Below are positions 48,001 to 55,357 of a DNA stretch of 64,000 nt, piece after piece. Within the stretch, counting starts at the first letter, position 1, and each line of letters starts with the position of its first letter. The position numbers and the translations under genes were made by a program. The notes under the pieces were generated by a model. That model searched no databases and was not told the origin of the DNA. It saw only the letters and a list, made by a program, of their open reading frames with translations. This DNA is from Verrucomicrobiota bacterium (lineage in GTDB: Bacteria > Verrucomicrobiota > Lentisphaeria > JABSQK01 > JAJFLO01). The stretch lies in the NCBI GenBank assembly GCA_021772615.1, contig JAJFLQ010000141.1:1-64000 (forward strand), read 5' to 3'.

Positions 48001-51000
48001 TGCACGATCGTTATCGAGATCAAGGTCCGGCTCGATCAGCGTCAAGATCATATCAGCGCCAATGGTAAATACGGAAACATTGCTCTGCAGCACACCGTTG
48101 CGAAGATCGAAGGTGGCTGAATCGGTTACGGTGTTCTCGTCGCCGGATGCGTCGGCCGGGTCGGTATATTGCACCTGGATGATATCGCCCTGCAGGATGC
48201 CGAAGTCGCCTACACCCGGCTCGGTATCGAATCGTCCGAGCACGCCGCTTTGCCCATTCAACGAGGCAAAGCCGGCATCGGGTGTATCCGGCACCAGGGC
48301 CCCCGCCGGCCCGTCTGTATACCGTATCGGCACATCGATCTCGAAGATCCCGGCGTCGGGTGCAATTTCGGTGATAGGCCCAAGCTCACGGGTAACCCCG
48401 GGAATGACACCATTCCCGACCGTAATGACACCCGAATTCGACACCACACCACCGGCTGTAGCGAGCACCACAGTCTCACTGCCCCGAATCACGGAGATCG
48501 TCACCGGACCGTGGTCGCCGACGGCGATCGAATCTTCGCCTGCTGCGCTACGGTCGAAGTCCGGGTCGTTGACGCGAATGTGAACAATCAGCTCCCCGGT
48601 ACCAATCTCCTCGGTGCCGGCATCGATATTCTGGTCGGCATCGGCCGTGACGGCAGTTTCGTGTACAGGGAAAATCGATCGTCCATTCGGGGCAACGCTG
48701 TCAGACTCTGTCAGCCCCGGAAAGAAATCCTGAACGGTGCCGAATGGTACCGGATAGACGACCCGATCAAATGAAACGGACCCGGTGTTTGCCCGCACAC
48801 CTGCGCTGTCGCCAACCTCGATGACATTGCCGGAGACGTCGCTGTAATCAACATAATTCACCTCCAGATCAGAGCCAACCGTCGACTCAAGCTGTCCGGA
48901 AACGCTGTTGCAGACTGTATCGGGAATCTGAAAATCCCCCCTGAATACACCGGTCGACGTACCGGTTTCGATCAAGGAGAAACCCGTCGCAAACAGCCCG
49001 TCATCCGGCGCACCCGCCGCGGCGCACGCTCCTCCGTTAACCGTCAGGCCGCTGGCCCAACGCCGGTTGTCGAACGATATATCAACAACACGCCCAAAGG
49101 CTCCGAGAGGCTGCTGATTAAACACGCCCAATCCCGGCTCGCCGATCGTGTCACGAGCCGGATCGTCGGGAAAATCGGATGACGACACAACCACGTAGAT
49201 ATCGATCAAATCACTGTCTGTATTGAGATCGTGATCTTCCACCGTCACTGTGACAGTGTCACCCGGCTTGTAGCTGCTACTATCGAACGATACGGTACCT
49301 GAATGCGTCGGCGCCTCTTCCTGATCCGCGATCTGAGTCGACACGCCATCGGCGCCGAGATCGAAATAGTTCGCACGGATCGCATCTGCGTCCGTCATGT
49401 CTTCCGGAACCAGAATGACAACGTCGTCACCAACACTGCAAATCCTGTCAGCCGTCTCCGGCGATGATATTGTAAGCTGATTGAGCATGAAGAATTCCAC
49501 GGCCCCTTCGAACATCGACGTATTGTCCCCGGTTTCTTCTGCCTCGATCCGGGCGATCATGTTGCTGATCCGCTCCGCAGACGTAAGGCCGTCATTGAAT
49601 CGGCCGTAGGAAAAGAAATCGCAAACAATCGGCAACACAGTTTGTTCGGGGATGGAATGTGACCCGGAAAATGCGAAATTGAGTAATAACTTCACGGGGG
49701 CCGAGGGGGCCATGCCAAAGATACCTGTGACGTTGGCGAGATCGAGGAGACCACGCACATCGTCGCTTGAAAGGCTTGCGACATGCTGGCCGTCGGTTAT
49801 CGCAATATCGATCGTATGTATGTGCCCTGCCAAGCTGCGTTCGATCGATCGAACGTCATAATGAAACAGGTTCGCGCCGGCGAAATTACCGGCGGGGTCG
49901 TGAATGGTCTGAAACAAATCGGCGAAGGTGGCGTTGAGCGTGAGTTCCAGGACGGCGCCGTCGTTGAAGACCAACCCGCCTTCAGGACCGTCGACACGTA
50001 GCATCGCGCGTTGACTGAATCGCTGCACGTCGTCGATAACAAGATCATGTCCGCCAAGCGTGGCGCCGGCCAGGGTTTCCAGCGTGAATGGATTGCCGAT
50101 CGTGATCGCAGGTATCAAGTCGACGTCGGGATTGAAGAGATCGAGGTCCTCGTCACGCCGCGAATTCTTGTTGGCATCGCCATCAACGAGAAAGAACGGT
50201 ATTTCCTCACCGGAATTCCAGATATCATCGACCGGCTGAATGTCGATCGTGGCGAAATCGAAACTGACCAGAATGGTAACGGGCGATTCGTTGTAGTCGA
50301 GGCTTGCGGACGTTCCGCGTTTCGCGTCCTGTGTAATCCGCAGTACGGACACGTCCGATTCATCGTAGGTGGCGAAAACACCGGAATTCGGCCCCTGCTC
50401 CGTAATGGTGATCGGAATGGCTCCGGTGAGGTGCGTAGCGCCGGATGATGTCTGCCAGGAAAACGGATCGTCAGGATTCGATCCCGGAGTCGCAATGAGA
50501 ACGGTATCCTCATTGTCTTGCAAGGTCGCTACGCCCCCTGCATTCTGGACGTCCGGGTGGAATATCAGGACGCCATTATCCTCACACATGAGATCGTCCA
50601 ACCGGTTCGATATATCGATCACGCCGCCCGGCACAGCGTCGCCGGCAGGACTACCGTTCTCGTCGAATACCTGGTAATTCGTCGACAACGTGCCGAATGT
50701 GCCGAATGTCCAGGAATCCTCATCGGTGGGATCGATATTGAGCCACAAATCTGCTATCGTCGCGTGGACTTCCGCATTTTGCGGGTACGTGCTGCCATCC
50801 AACTGGGTCTCTGCGAACTGGTCGACGGTGTCAAACGTTAATGTCGTACTCTGAACACCGCCGCCCTTGTTGTACTGCACGACGACATTTCCCGTCGGGT
50901 TCAGCGCGAACAGTTGGATGAACGGCCAGAAGTCCGGGTCGAGGCCGATCTGTCCGCCGACCTCCGCGCCGGGCGGGTGCTGCATATTCATATCTTTCGA

Positions 51001-51564
51001 CTCGCGCACGACATTCATCGACTCGCGGAAATTGTCGTCATCGTCGGTGATTGTTGCAGAAACGGTGATGGCCCCACCGTTGGCATTACCGTTGTCCAGG
51101 CCACCGTCGACATCATCGACGTCGGGCAAGGCCACGCCAACCGTGTCAGTGACCAACACAGTTGTACCGGAGGTCGCGTTCCCGAGATCCACTGTCGGCG
51201 GACAGATCACACCGTAATCGAGTCCCTGCCGCTCGACCGTTGTGGTCGAATCCGCGATCAGAACCTGGTTGCGATCCGCAAAATACCCATACCATCTGCC
51301 GTCAACGGCCTGTACCATTCGTAGAATTCTTCCGTTCACGGAAACGTCCGGTTCGCCCTTTGCTTCATCCGTGTCGATTATGTCCGAATCAATCACCACG
51401 ACTTCAATGACTTGCGGACCCGACATATAATTGTCGAACTGCGAATTTTCAGCGGACACAAAGAGATTGGCGTTGGCGGCATGCACGCAGTGCGGTGTAA
51501 CGGCTGCCAGCACCATCATGCCCGCAATGAATGGCGATACCAAGGAATGACGTGACCTCCCCAT
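45031..51564 (-). CDS. Archaeal-type S-layer-like protein fused to a dockerin tail
   Basis: This 2177-residue protein starts at an ATG with AAGGGAG upstream and has a signal peptide (FIAGMMVLAAVTPHCVHA). Residues 30 to about 650, including SAENSQFDNYMSGPQVIEVV, KGEPDVSVNG, YGYFADRNQ, QYNKGGG and WLNIDPTDEDSW, closely resemble, from memory, the N-terminal part of S-layer proteins of ammonia-oxidising archaea. Residues 660-1560 contain repeated beta domains each marked by an ET(G/N)xxTGxF motif, also typical of those proteins. Near 1570-1800 are Ig-like segments, near 1800-1955 the GVFSAFADVLYD module, and the end is CARDB plus dockerin (DVNPVDGVVTPTDA, DTNGDGAVTPIDA). A surface-lattice role is inferred. 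The dockerin fusion is the odd part. Confidence 0.92.
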   Translation of the reverse strand: MGRSRHSLVSPFIAGMMVLAAVTPHCVHAANANLFVSAENSQFDNYMSGPQVIEVVVIDSDIIDTDEAKGEPDVSVNGRILRMVQAVDGRWYGYFADRNQVLIADSTTTVERQGLDYGVICPPTVDLGNATSGTTVLVTDTVGVALPDVDDVDGGLDNGNANGGAITVSATITDDDDNFRESMNVVRESKDMNMQHPPGAEVGGQIGLDPDFWPFIQLFALNPTGNVVVQYNKGGGVQSTTLTFDTVDQFAETQLDGSTYPQNAEVHATIADLWLNIDPTDEDSWTFGTFGTLSTNYQVFDENGSPAGDAVPGGVIDISNRLDDLMCEDNGVLIFHPDVQNAGGVATLQDNEDTVLIATPGSNPDDPFSWQTSSGATHLTGAIPITITEQGPNSGVFATYDESDVSVLRITQDAKRGTSASLDYNESPVTILVSFDFATIDIQPVDDIWNSGEEIPFFLVDGDANKNSRRDEDLDLFNPDVDLIPAITIGNPFTLETLAGATLGGHDLVIDDVQRFSQRAMLRVDGPEGGLVFNDGAVLELTLNATFADLFQTIHDPAGNFAGANLFHYDVRSIERSLAGHIHTIDIAITDGQHVASLSSDDVRGLLDLANVTGIFGMAPSAPVKLLLNFAFSGSHSIPEQTVLPIVCDFFSYGRFNDGLTSAERISNMIARIEAEETGDNTSMFEGAVEFFMLNQLTISSPETADRICSVGDDVVILVPEDMTDADAIRANYFDLGADGVSTQIADQEEAPTHSGTVSFDSSSYKPGDTVTVTVEDHDLNTDSDLIDIYVVVSSSDFPDDPARDTIGEPGLGVFNQQPLGAFGRVVDISFDNRRWASGLTVNGGACAAAGAPDDGLFATGFSLIETGTSTGVFRGDFQIPDTVCNSVSGQLESTVGSDLEVNYVDYSDVSGNVIEVGDSAGVRANTGSVSFDRVVYPVPFGTVQDFFPGLTESDSVAPNGRSIFPVHETAVTADADQNIDAGTEEIGTGELIVHIRVNDPDFDRSAAGEDSIAVGDHGPVTISVIRGSETVVLATAGGVVSNSGVITVGNGVIPGVTRELGPITEIAPDAGIFEIDVPIRYTDGPAGALVPDTPDAGFASLNGQSGVLGRFDTEPGVGDFGILQGDIIQVQYTDPADASGDENTVTDSATFDLRNGVLQSNVSVFTIGADMILTLIEPDLDLDNDRAESYSLDLVEWNSASARTTIGILGGEIEAFDPQPLVFRETGDSTGIFQTVVEIPEVLMGNHLQRGEEIRLTYTDWGGSGADFVGQESDDVDLTIFTSNFGATVELDQQVYTWTDRVFITVIAPDHNFNAFAIDTIGDTGVDPITIATRNAVLNQYRLVETGTDTGIFTGSITLTGFLHDADGNPATGDATGFDTSPATNGSGPTGGRLEAERDDGITVQFEFSANETIVDSALIRWNLGEVHWAESEFPEDGEGTLRVVDPDMNLNPSVFDTVTAHVSSDSDPVGSNITLIETNTATGVFESDILFSSTLASSAQRLHVQSGDTITAQYRDATLPDPFAVGDVLSLSATAIIGSDMPLLQRVTAENPRLTDVAGTVVDNVVVGQQVAITADLINNQTANQAFAFIAQVLDEDAQVVSLAWISGNLTANQGFSPSLFWTPDTAGRFDIAVFTWTSVNAPDPLASPLRFSVTVHEDDSNAASGEGATPGAEGDAKRAEGNELPVAGDTPAAITLHDDITVEADHDSYFRGDTVHFSGSLPAGADIARPVTLRTFNPGSNLIFVEQIDLVDALSFSVSLAGDGRFWAVAGVYAAVFDHGDRNTVVNFNFDTGERPALMEISLAFTDEDDVAVNQLALNEAFRIHVFAQDLRDDGAATGVFSAFADVLYDTTLIDVTDLVAVFSAFPSGAIDDVNGIVDEAGGVNNVQPIDRSPQEVFFLEGIATGLGTLDVVLTAAQNIFSENALFGHDDDVREFTNFGDQSIVITDTDLVGVHFDVDPDIVAMGQTTVTFTIENLGSGPAPAFDVAIVLSDDSFIGNEDDVVVKTVDIAGLAGHASVSETVDLEIDLGVLIDHALASDPAGPVAGQQSAGVDFLGLRIDVDDRIVEFNESNNNNLGRGVDTDDITFFPWDVNPVDGVVTPTDAIFVINRLGELSPPAAPVADTNGDGAVTPIDAVRVVNRIGLVINAGVVEASSSGHPGANSAGDQPFSSDR

Positions 51565-51786
51565 TAGTGTTCTCCCTTTAGATGGTGGCTGTTTGCCCTC
51601 ACGGCACGTGCATAGACAATAAAACCGCAGCCGTCAACTAGTCAATGCCGTCGTTGCGAATAGTGCGTCCGTACGGTGGAGAAGAGCGACATACATATGC
51701 AGGAAAGGTTACAGTCGCGCCGGCGCAGACGGAATGCGGTGGATCGGCGGCCGGGGCCTGCCGCTGATTTTGCAGTAGCGCGCTGC

Positions 51787-52548
51787 TCAGTCGCCTTCGT
51801 ATGCTTCGAGCCCGTTCAGGCGGACCTGATACCGCCACTCGTTTTCCATGAACCATTCGTTGAGGTCGACTTTATCAGTTACGTGTGAAAAGTCGCCTTC
51901 GCCTATGAGCGCGAGATTGCCACCGAGGTAGCAACTTTCATCGGCATTCGTCAGTATGTCACCGACCATCATCGAAAAATTCTTCGGGGTGGTGTGTTCG
52001 ATACGATCTCCCAGATAGGAGTAGTTGAACCGGTGATGATTAATCCGAAAATGCCGTCCTTCGTCCGTGAAAATATCCATCAATACCGCGTTGTCCTGTG
52101 TCTCGATGCTTTGTGACCCCTGTTGGGGCTGCGACACGATCTGCATATGCGTTCGTGCGAAGGCCACGGTTTGTTCCGTGATCGTGTGTCGTACTGCGCT
52201 GATAACGTAGATATTCAGCCATTCGAAGACCTTCTTGCGGCCATACATGTCTTCGATCTCAATGCCGTCATCGAGAATTGCCGCTTTGTTGATCTTCTCG
52301 GCGATCTTTCGGACCGTTCCCAGTTTTTCTGTTTCGAGAATGTGCACTTCGATCCCTTTTTCGAGGAATCCGTCTTGCACCGCCTTGGCTTTTTCTTCGG
52401 TGAGATCGCGAAGCAATACGCCACACGGGACGTTGTGTATCCGCATGACGGCATCGAGTTCAACAAGGTTGAGAGCATTCTTGTAGACGGGAGCGTACTT
52501 GATTCCGTCGAGTATCCGCAGGTGTTTCTGGACTATGGCAAAGGACAT
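51787..52548 (-). CDS. Conserved-looking hypothetical cytoplasmic protein
   Basis: The ATG at 52548 is preferred because GGGAG lies at the right distance; the longer reading from 52593 adds a leader unlike a protein N-terminus. The 253 residues contain no signal peptide or membrane helix. The N-terminal ~90 residues look like small alpha/beta units (NVPCGVLLRDLTEEKAKAVQ, then KGIEVHILET) reminiscent of domains that sense or bind within a ferredoxin-like fold. The remainder has no motif I recognise. The next gene on the same strand begins about 760 bases upstream and may be co-transcribed. I do not recognise the family. Confidence 0.85.
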   Translation of the reverse strand: MSFAIVQKHLRILDGIKYAPVYKNALNLVELDAVMRIHNVPCGVLLRDLTEEKAKAVQDGFLEKGIEVHILETEKLGTVRKIAEKINKAAILDDGIEIEDMYGRKKVFEWLNIYVISAVRHTITEQTVAFARTHMQIVSQPQQGSQSIETQDNAVLMDIFTDEGRHFRINHHRFNYSYLGDRIEHTTPKNFSMMVGDILTNADESCYLGGNLALIGEGDFSHVTDKVDLNEWFMENEWRYQVRLNGLEAYEGD

Positions 52549-52666
52549 TGGCGATCTCCCGTTCGCTGTATTTAGGGGGCAACAGATTGGCAATATTGCG
52601 ACGAAACATCATATACCATAGACAGAAAACAATCAAGGACGCCATTACATCAATCGGCAACCGACT

Positions 52667-53308
52667 TCAATCACCTGATATCTCTGCTTTGCTGCCTCCG
52701 CGATAGGCAGGCAAGCTCGCGCTGGCGGCATGATGCCGGCGGATAAAATCGTCCAATCGCTGCGGCTCCTGTCCCGGCAACCGGATGTGAAACGGTTGCC
52801 GTCGCGGTGGCCGCGAATGCGTGGCACGATACAGAATCTCCTGCCGAGACTTCGCCAACGGCAGGATAATACCAAACATTTCCTTGTTGAGACCGACGAG
52901 GAACTCCTCGATACTTTCGACTTCCTTGAGGTCCTTGCCGAAAATTTCCTGAATGAGTATCGTAGCACCCGCGCCCTGGGTCCGATCCCGCAGCATTTGC
53001 TGCATTTCATCTGCATATGTCGCCAGACCTCGTATGCCTTTATCCGATGTCCCGTCACTCACGCCGGCAACACTTTTTATAAGCTCAACATCTTCGGCCA
53101 GCTGCGATAATGTCTCCGTTCCCGTCTTTACCTGGGCGATAATCTCCGGGAGCTGGTCATTGACCGTCGTAACGGCTTGATTAGCGTCCTCGACGGCGGA
53201 CTCAGCCGACGCCAGCGCAGACGTGACCTCGGTCTTCAGTTGGTAGATGAAAACGAGCGTAACAATCCCGAAACCTGCGGCAGCGCCGAAACAGACCCAC
53301 TTGAACAT
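52667..53308 (-). CDS. Membrane-anchored coiled-coil hypothetical protein
   Basis: The start is well supported by AAGGAAGG just upstream. Residues 1-23 form one hydrophobic helix (FGAAAGFGIVTLVFIYQL), followed by an alanine- and glutamate-rich segment (25-75) that should be a coiled coil. The middle part is acidic and helical, and the last ~45 residues are basic and proline-rich. The layout of a single anchor plus coiled coil resembles MCP-like or MlaD/DivIVA-type accessory proteins, but no family motif is visible. It lies 118 bases upstream of the hypothetical gene on the same strand and is divergent from the GT4 gene. Confidence 0.85.
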   Translation of the reverse strand: MFKWVCFGAAAGFGIVTLVFIYQLKTEVTSALASAESAVEDANQAVTTVNDQLPEIIAQVKTGTETLSQLAEDVELIKSVAGVSDGTSDKGIRGLATYADEMQQMLRDRTQGAGATILIQEIFGKDLKEVESIEEFLVGLNKEMFGIILPLAKSRQEILYRATHSRPPRRQPFHIRLPGQEPQRLDDFIRRHHAASASLPAYRGGSKAEISGD

Positions 53309-53314
53309 CGGCTT

Positions 53315-53323
53315 TCCTTCCTT
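53315..53323 (-). promoter_or_regulatory. Strong ribosome binding site of the coiled-coil protein
   Basis: The minus strand reads AAGGAAGG shortly before the ATG at 53308, fixing the start of the membrane-anchored protein. Confidence 0.6.
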
Positions 53324-53405
53324 TTGACGTTACGCGATCGACACCTGTCGATCGGCTCCGCTCAATGTATATTAATCGGATCGGTTATCAACATAAATCC
53401 CCAGC

Positions 53406-53410
53406 AGGAG
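53406..53410 (+). promoter_or_regulatory. Ribosome binding site supporting a GTG start for the glycosyltransferase
   Basis: AGGAG lies eight bases before GTG at 53419. The upstream in-frame ATG at 53365 has no comparable site, so the GTG, which begins directly at the first beta strand (VVILQVNTRD), is favoured. Confidence 0.55.
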
Positions 53411-53418
53411 CGACAACA

Positions 53419-54855
53419 GTGGTTATTCTCCAGGTGAACACGCGCGATGTTGCCGGCGGTTCAGAAGCAGTCGCCCGCAACCTGCTTGATGCCTACGGAC
53501 GTCTTGGGCATGACGCATACCTGGCGGTCGGTTCAACAATCCGGTCACAACCCAATGTAGTATCACTGGCGCCGCACGATCGCAAGACAGCACACGGCTG
53601 GCTCTGCCGACGTCTCCCTGTGTTTGTGAACCGCATCACCAGGCGAAACACGGCGGCACTGGAACGGCGGTTGCGGGCTTTTGCCGGTCCTGCACGCCGG
53701 TTTCGGCGATGGCGCGGCCATGAGGATTTTGACTACCCGCATTCGAGACAACTGCTGCAGCACGTACCACAGGTGCCGGATGTCGTGCACTGTCACAATC
53801 TCCATGGCGGCTACCTGCCCGCAGGTGGCTATTTCGATCTCCGTTACCTGTCTGAGCTGAGCCGGATGGTACCCGTCGTCCTGACCCTGCATGATGCGTG
53901 GTTGCTTAGTGGGCACTGCGCGCATTCGCTTGCATGCGAACGGTGGGAGAACGGGTGCGGCAGCTGCCCCGACTTGACGCTTTATCCGGCAATTCAGCGG
54001 GATGCGACGGCACGAAACTGGGAAGTAAAACGAAACATTTTTGCGGAGTCGCGCCTGTACATCGCGACGCCGTGCAGATGGTTGATGGATCGCGTCGACC
54101 GGTCCATGCTCAAATCGAGCGTTGCGGCACAAAAGGTGATTCCGAACGGCATCGATCTCGCCATCTTTAAGCCGGCCGTTTCCGGCACGAGAATGACGCT
54201 GCGGCGCGAGGCGAACATCCCCCTGGAAACAACAGTGATGGTGACTGTTGCCGCAGCGATCAAGACGAATCCGTGGAAAGATTACGCGATGTTGCGGCGT
54301 TCAATAGCGTTGGTAGGAGAGCTTAGCAGAGATCAAGACATGATCATGCTGATCGTTGGCGACTCGGGACCGACGGAGAGAATCGGCGGGCTGACGATTC
54401 GATTTATCCCCTTCATTGACGGTCCGGAAAGGATCGCGGCGTTATACCAACTGGCCGATATCTACCTGCACCCGGCGCGTGCCGACACATTTCCGAATAC
54501 AGTGATTGAAGCCCTCGCGTGCGGCGTTCCCGTGGTTGCGACCGCCGTTGGAGGTATCCCCGAACAGATTAAAGGCTTGAGGGACGCGGGCGCCGGTAAC
54601 GGCATGTCCGCCGATGGCAATTCCTATGCTGCGGATGACGCGACCGGCGTGCTTGTAGCGCCGGGATCGGCCGATGGTATGGCCGAAGCGGTCATGATGT
54701 TGTCCGGCAACGCTCTACTGCGGAAAAAGCTTGGAGCCAACGCTGCGCTTGATGCCGCTGCACGCTATGACTTATCGCAACAGGTTCAACGCTATCTGGA
54801 CTGGTACTCGGAAATACTGGTGGGCCGCAACGGAGGCAAGCATACGAAAGATTGA
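53419..54855 (+). CDS. Glycosyltransferase family 4 (GT-B fold)
   Basis: With the GTG start the protein has 478 residues. It begins with the GT4 donor-side pattern (ILQVNTRDVAGGSEAVARNLL), followed by the acceptor-domain motif LTLHDAWLLSGHCAH and a cysteine cluster (CERWENGCGSCPDL) common in WcaC-type exopolysaccharide glycosyltransferases. The C-terminal domain has DTFPNTVIEALACGVPVVAT and GGIPEQI, the sugar-nucleotide binding signature. It would transfer a sugar from a nucleotide donor to a growing surface polysaccharide at the cytoplasmic face. It is transcribed divergently from the coiled-coil gene and stands alone, about 4.5 kb before the polysaccharide operon. Acceptor and donor cannot be read from sequence. 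Confidence 0.92.
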   Translation: MVILQVNTRDVAGGSEAVARNLLDAYGRLGHDAYLAVGSTIRSQPNVVSLAPHDRKTAHGWLCRRLPVFVNRITRRNTAALERRLRAFAGPARRFRRWRGHEDFDYPHSRQLLQHVPQVPDVVHCHNLHGGYLPAGGYFDLRYLSELSRMVPVVLTLHDAWLLSGHCAHSLACERWENGCGSCPDLTLYPAIQRDATARNWEVKRNIFAESRLYIATPCRWLMDRVDRSMLKSSVAAQKVIPNGIDLAIFKPAVSGTRMTLRREANIPLETTVMVTVAAAIKTNPWKDYAMLRRSIALVGELSRDQDMIMLIVGDSGPTERIGGLTIRFIPFIDGPERIAALYQLADIYLHPARADTFPNTVIEALACGVPVVATAVGGIPEQIKGLRDAGAGNGMSADGNSYAADDATGVLVAPGSADGMAEAVMMLSGNALLRKKLGANAALDAAARYDLSQQVQRYLDWYSEILVGRNGGKHTKD

Positions 54856-54950
54856 AGGCGGATTCACTGACTGAGTGGGAGCGTTACGAAATCGGGTTAT
54901 CGATCTTTCAGGCATTCTGTTGGCTTTCAAGAGTGATAATGTATCGGGCC

Positions 54951-54975
54951 GTTGGCGTTCGCGCTTCAGCGTGCT
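54951..54975. repeat. Partial MITE-like repeat
   Basis: GTTGGCGTTCGCGCTTCAGC is followed by GTGCT and repeats the first ~25 bases of the adjacent full element. It is a truncated copy or a tandem end. Confidence 0.6.
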
Positions 54976-55063
54976 GTTGGAGCTCGCGCTTCAGCGTGCT
55001 TGCGCTATACCATGCGCATTCCTCGCCGTGACGTGAAACCCACACTAAAGTGTGAACTCCAAC
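54976..55063. repeat. MITE-like repeat, copy 2
   Basis: This 88-bp element has ends GTTGGAG and CTCCAAC. Its reverse complement aligns with 36691-36773 through GTTGGAGTTCAC, GTGGGTTTCACG and ATAGCGCAAGCAC. Internal hairpins include GCGCTTCAGCGTGC and CACACTAAAGTGTG. Confidence 0.7.
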
Positions 55064-55169
55064 GGTACGGCGATACGTTTGCATGCAAGCTCATCGCCCA
55101 ATGCATACGGCATTGGACATTCTGACTTTTGTATTCGCGTCCATTCGCGGTTCCCTTTGCCGAAAATCA

Positions 55170-55209
55170 GTCGCGGCGTGCGGTCGCAGAGGACTGCGAC
55201 CCTCCAATG
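55170..55209. repeat. GGTCGCAG-type hairpin repeat, copy D (reverse orientation)
   Basis: Arms GGTCGCAG (55182-55189) and CTGCGACC (55194-55201) surround AGGA, followed by CTCCAATG. The reverse complement matches copies A and B, including the GCACGCCGCGACT flank. Confidence 0.7.
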
Positions 55210-55357
55210 ATTTTTTTCTGCGAATCGGAATAGTACGGGAGATGGAACCCTGAATATGCAGCATTGGATTGCCTCGGCGATTCACCGCGTTGCGCGCGTT
55301 TTGAATAAACTCCGGCACCAACGAGGTGATGAACGCCATTGAGCGACGCATATCGGA

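Larger units (their letters stand above)
54856..55357. other. Non-coding gap rich in repeats between convergent genes
   Basis: The GT4 gene and the kinase gene converge here. The gap holds a partial and a full MITE-like element (54951-55063), the string GTCCATTCGCGGTTCCC near 55140, and a GGTCGCAG-type hairpin (55170-55209). No ORF is believable. Repeats from three families in 500 bases make this a repeat landing site. Confidence 0.6.
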
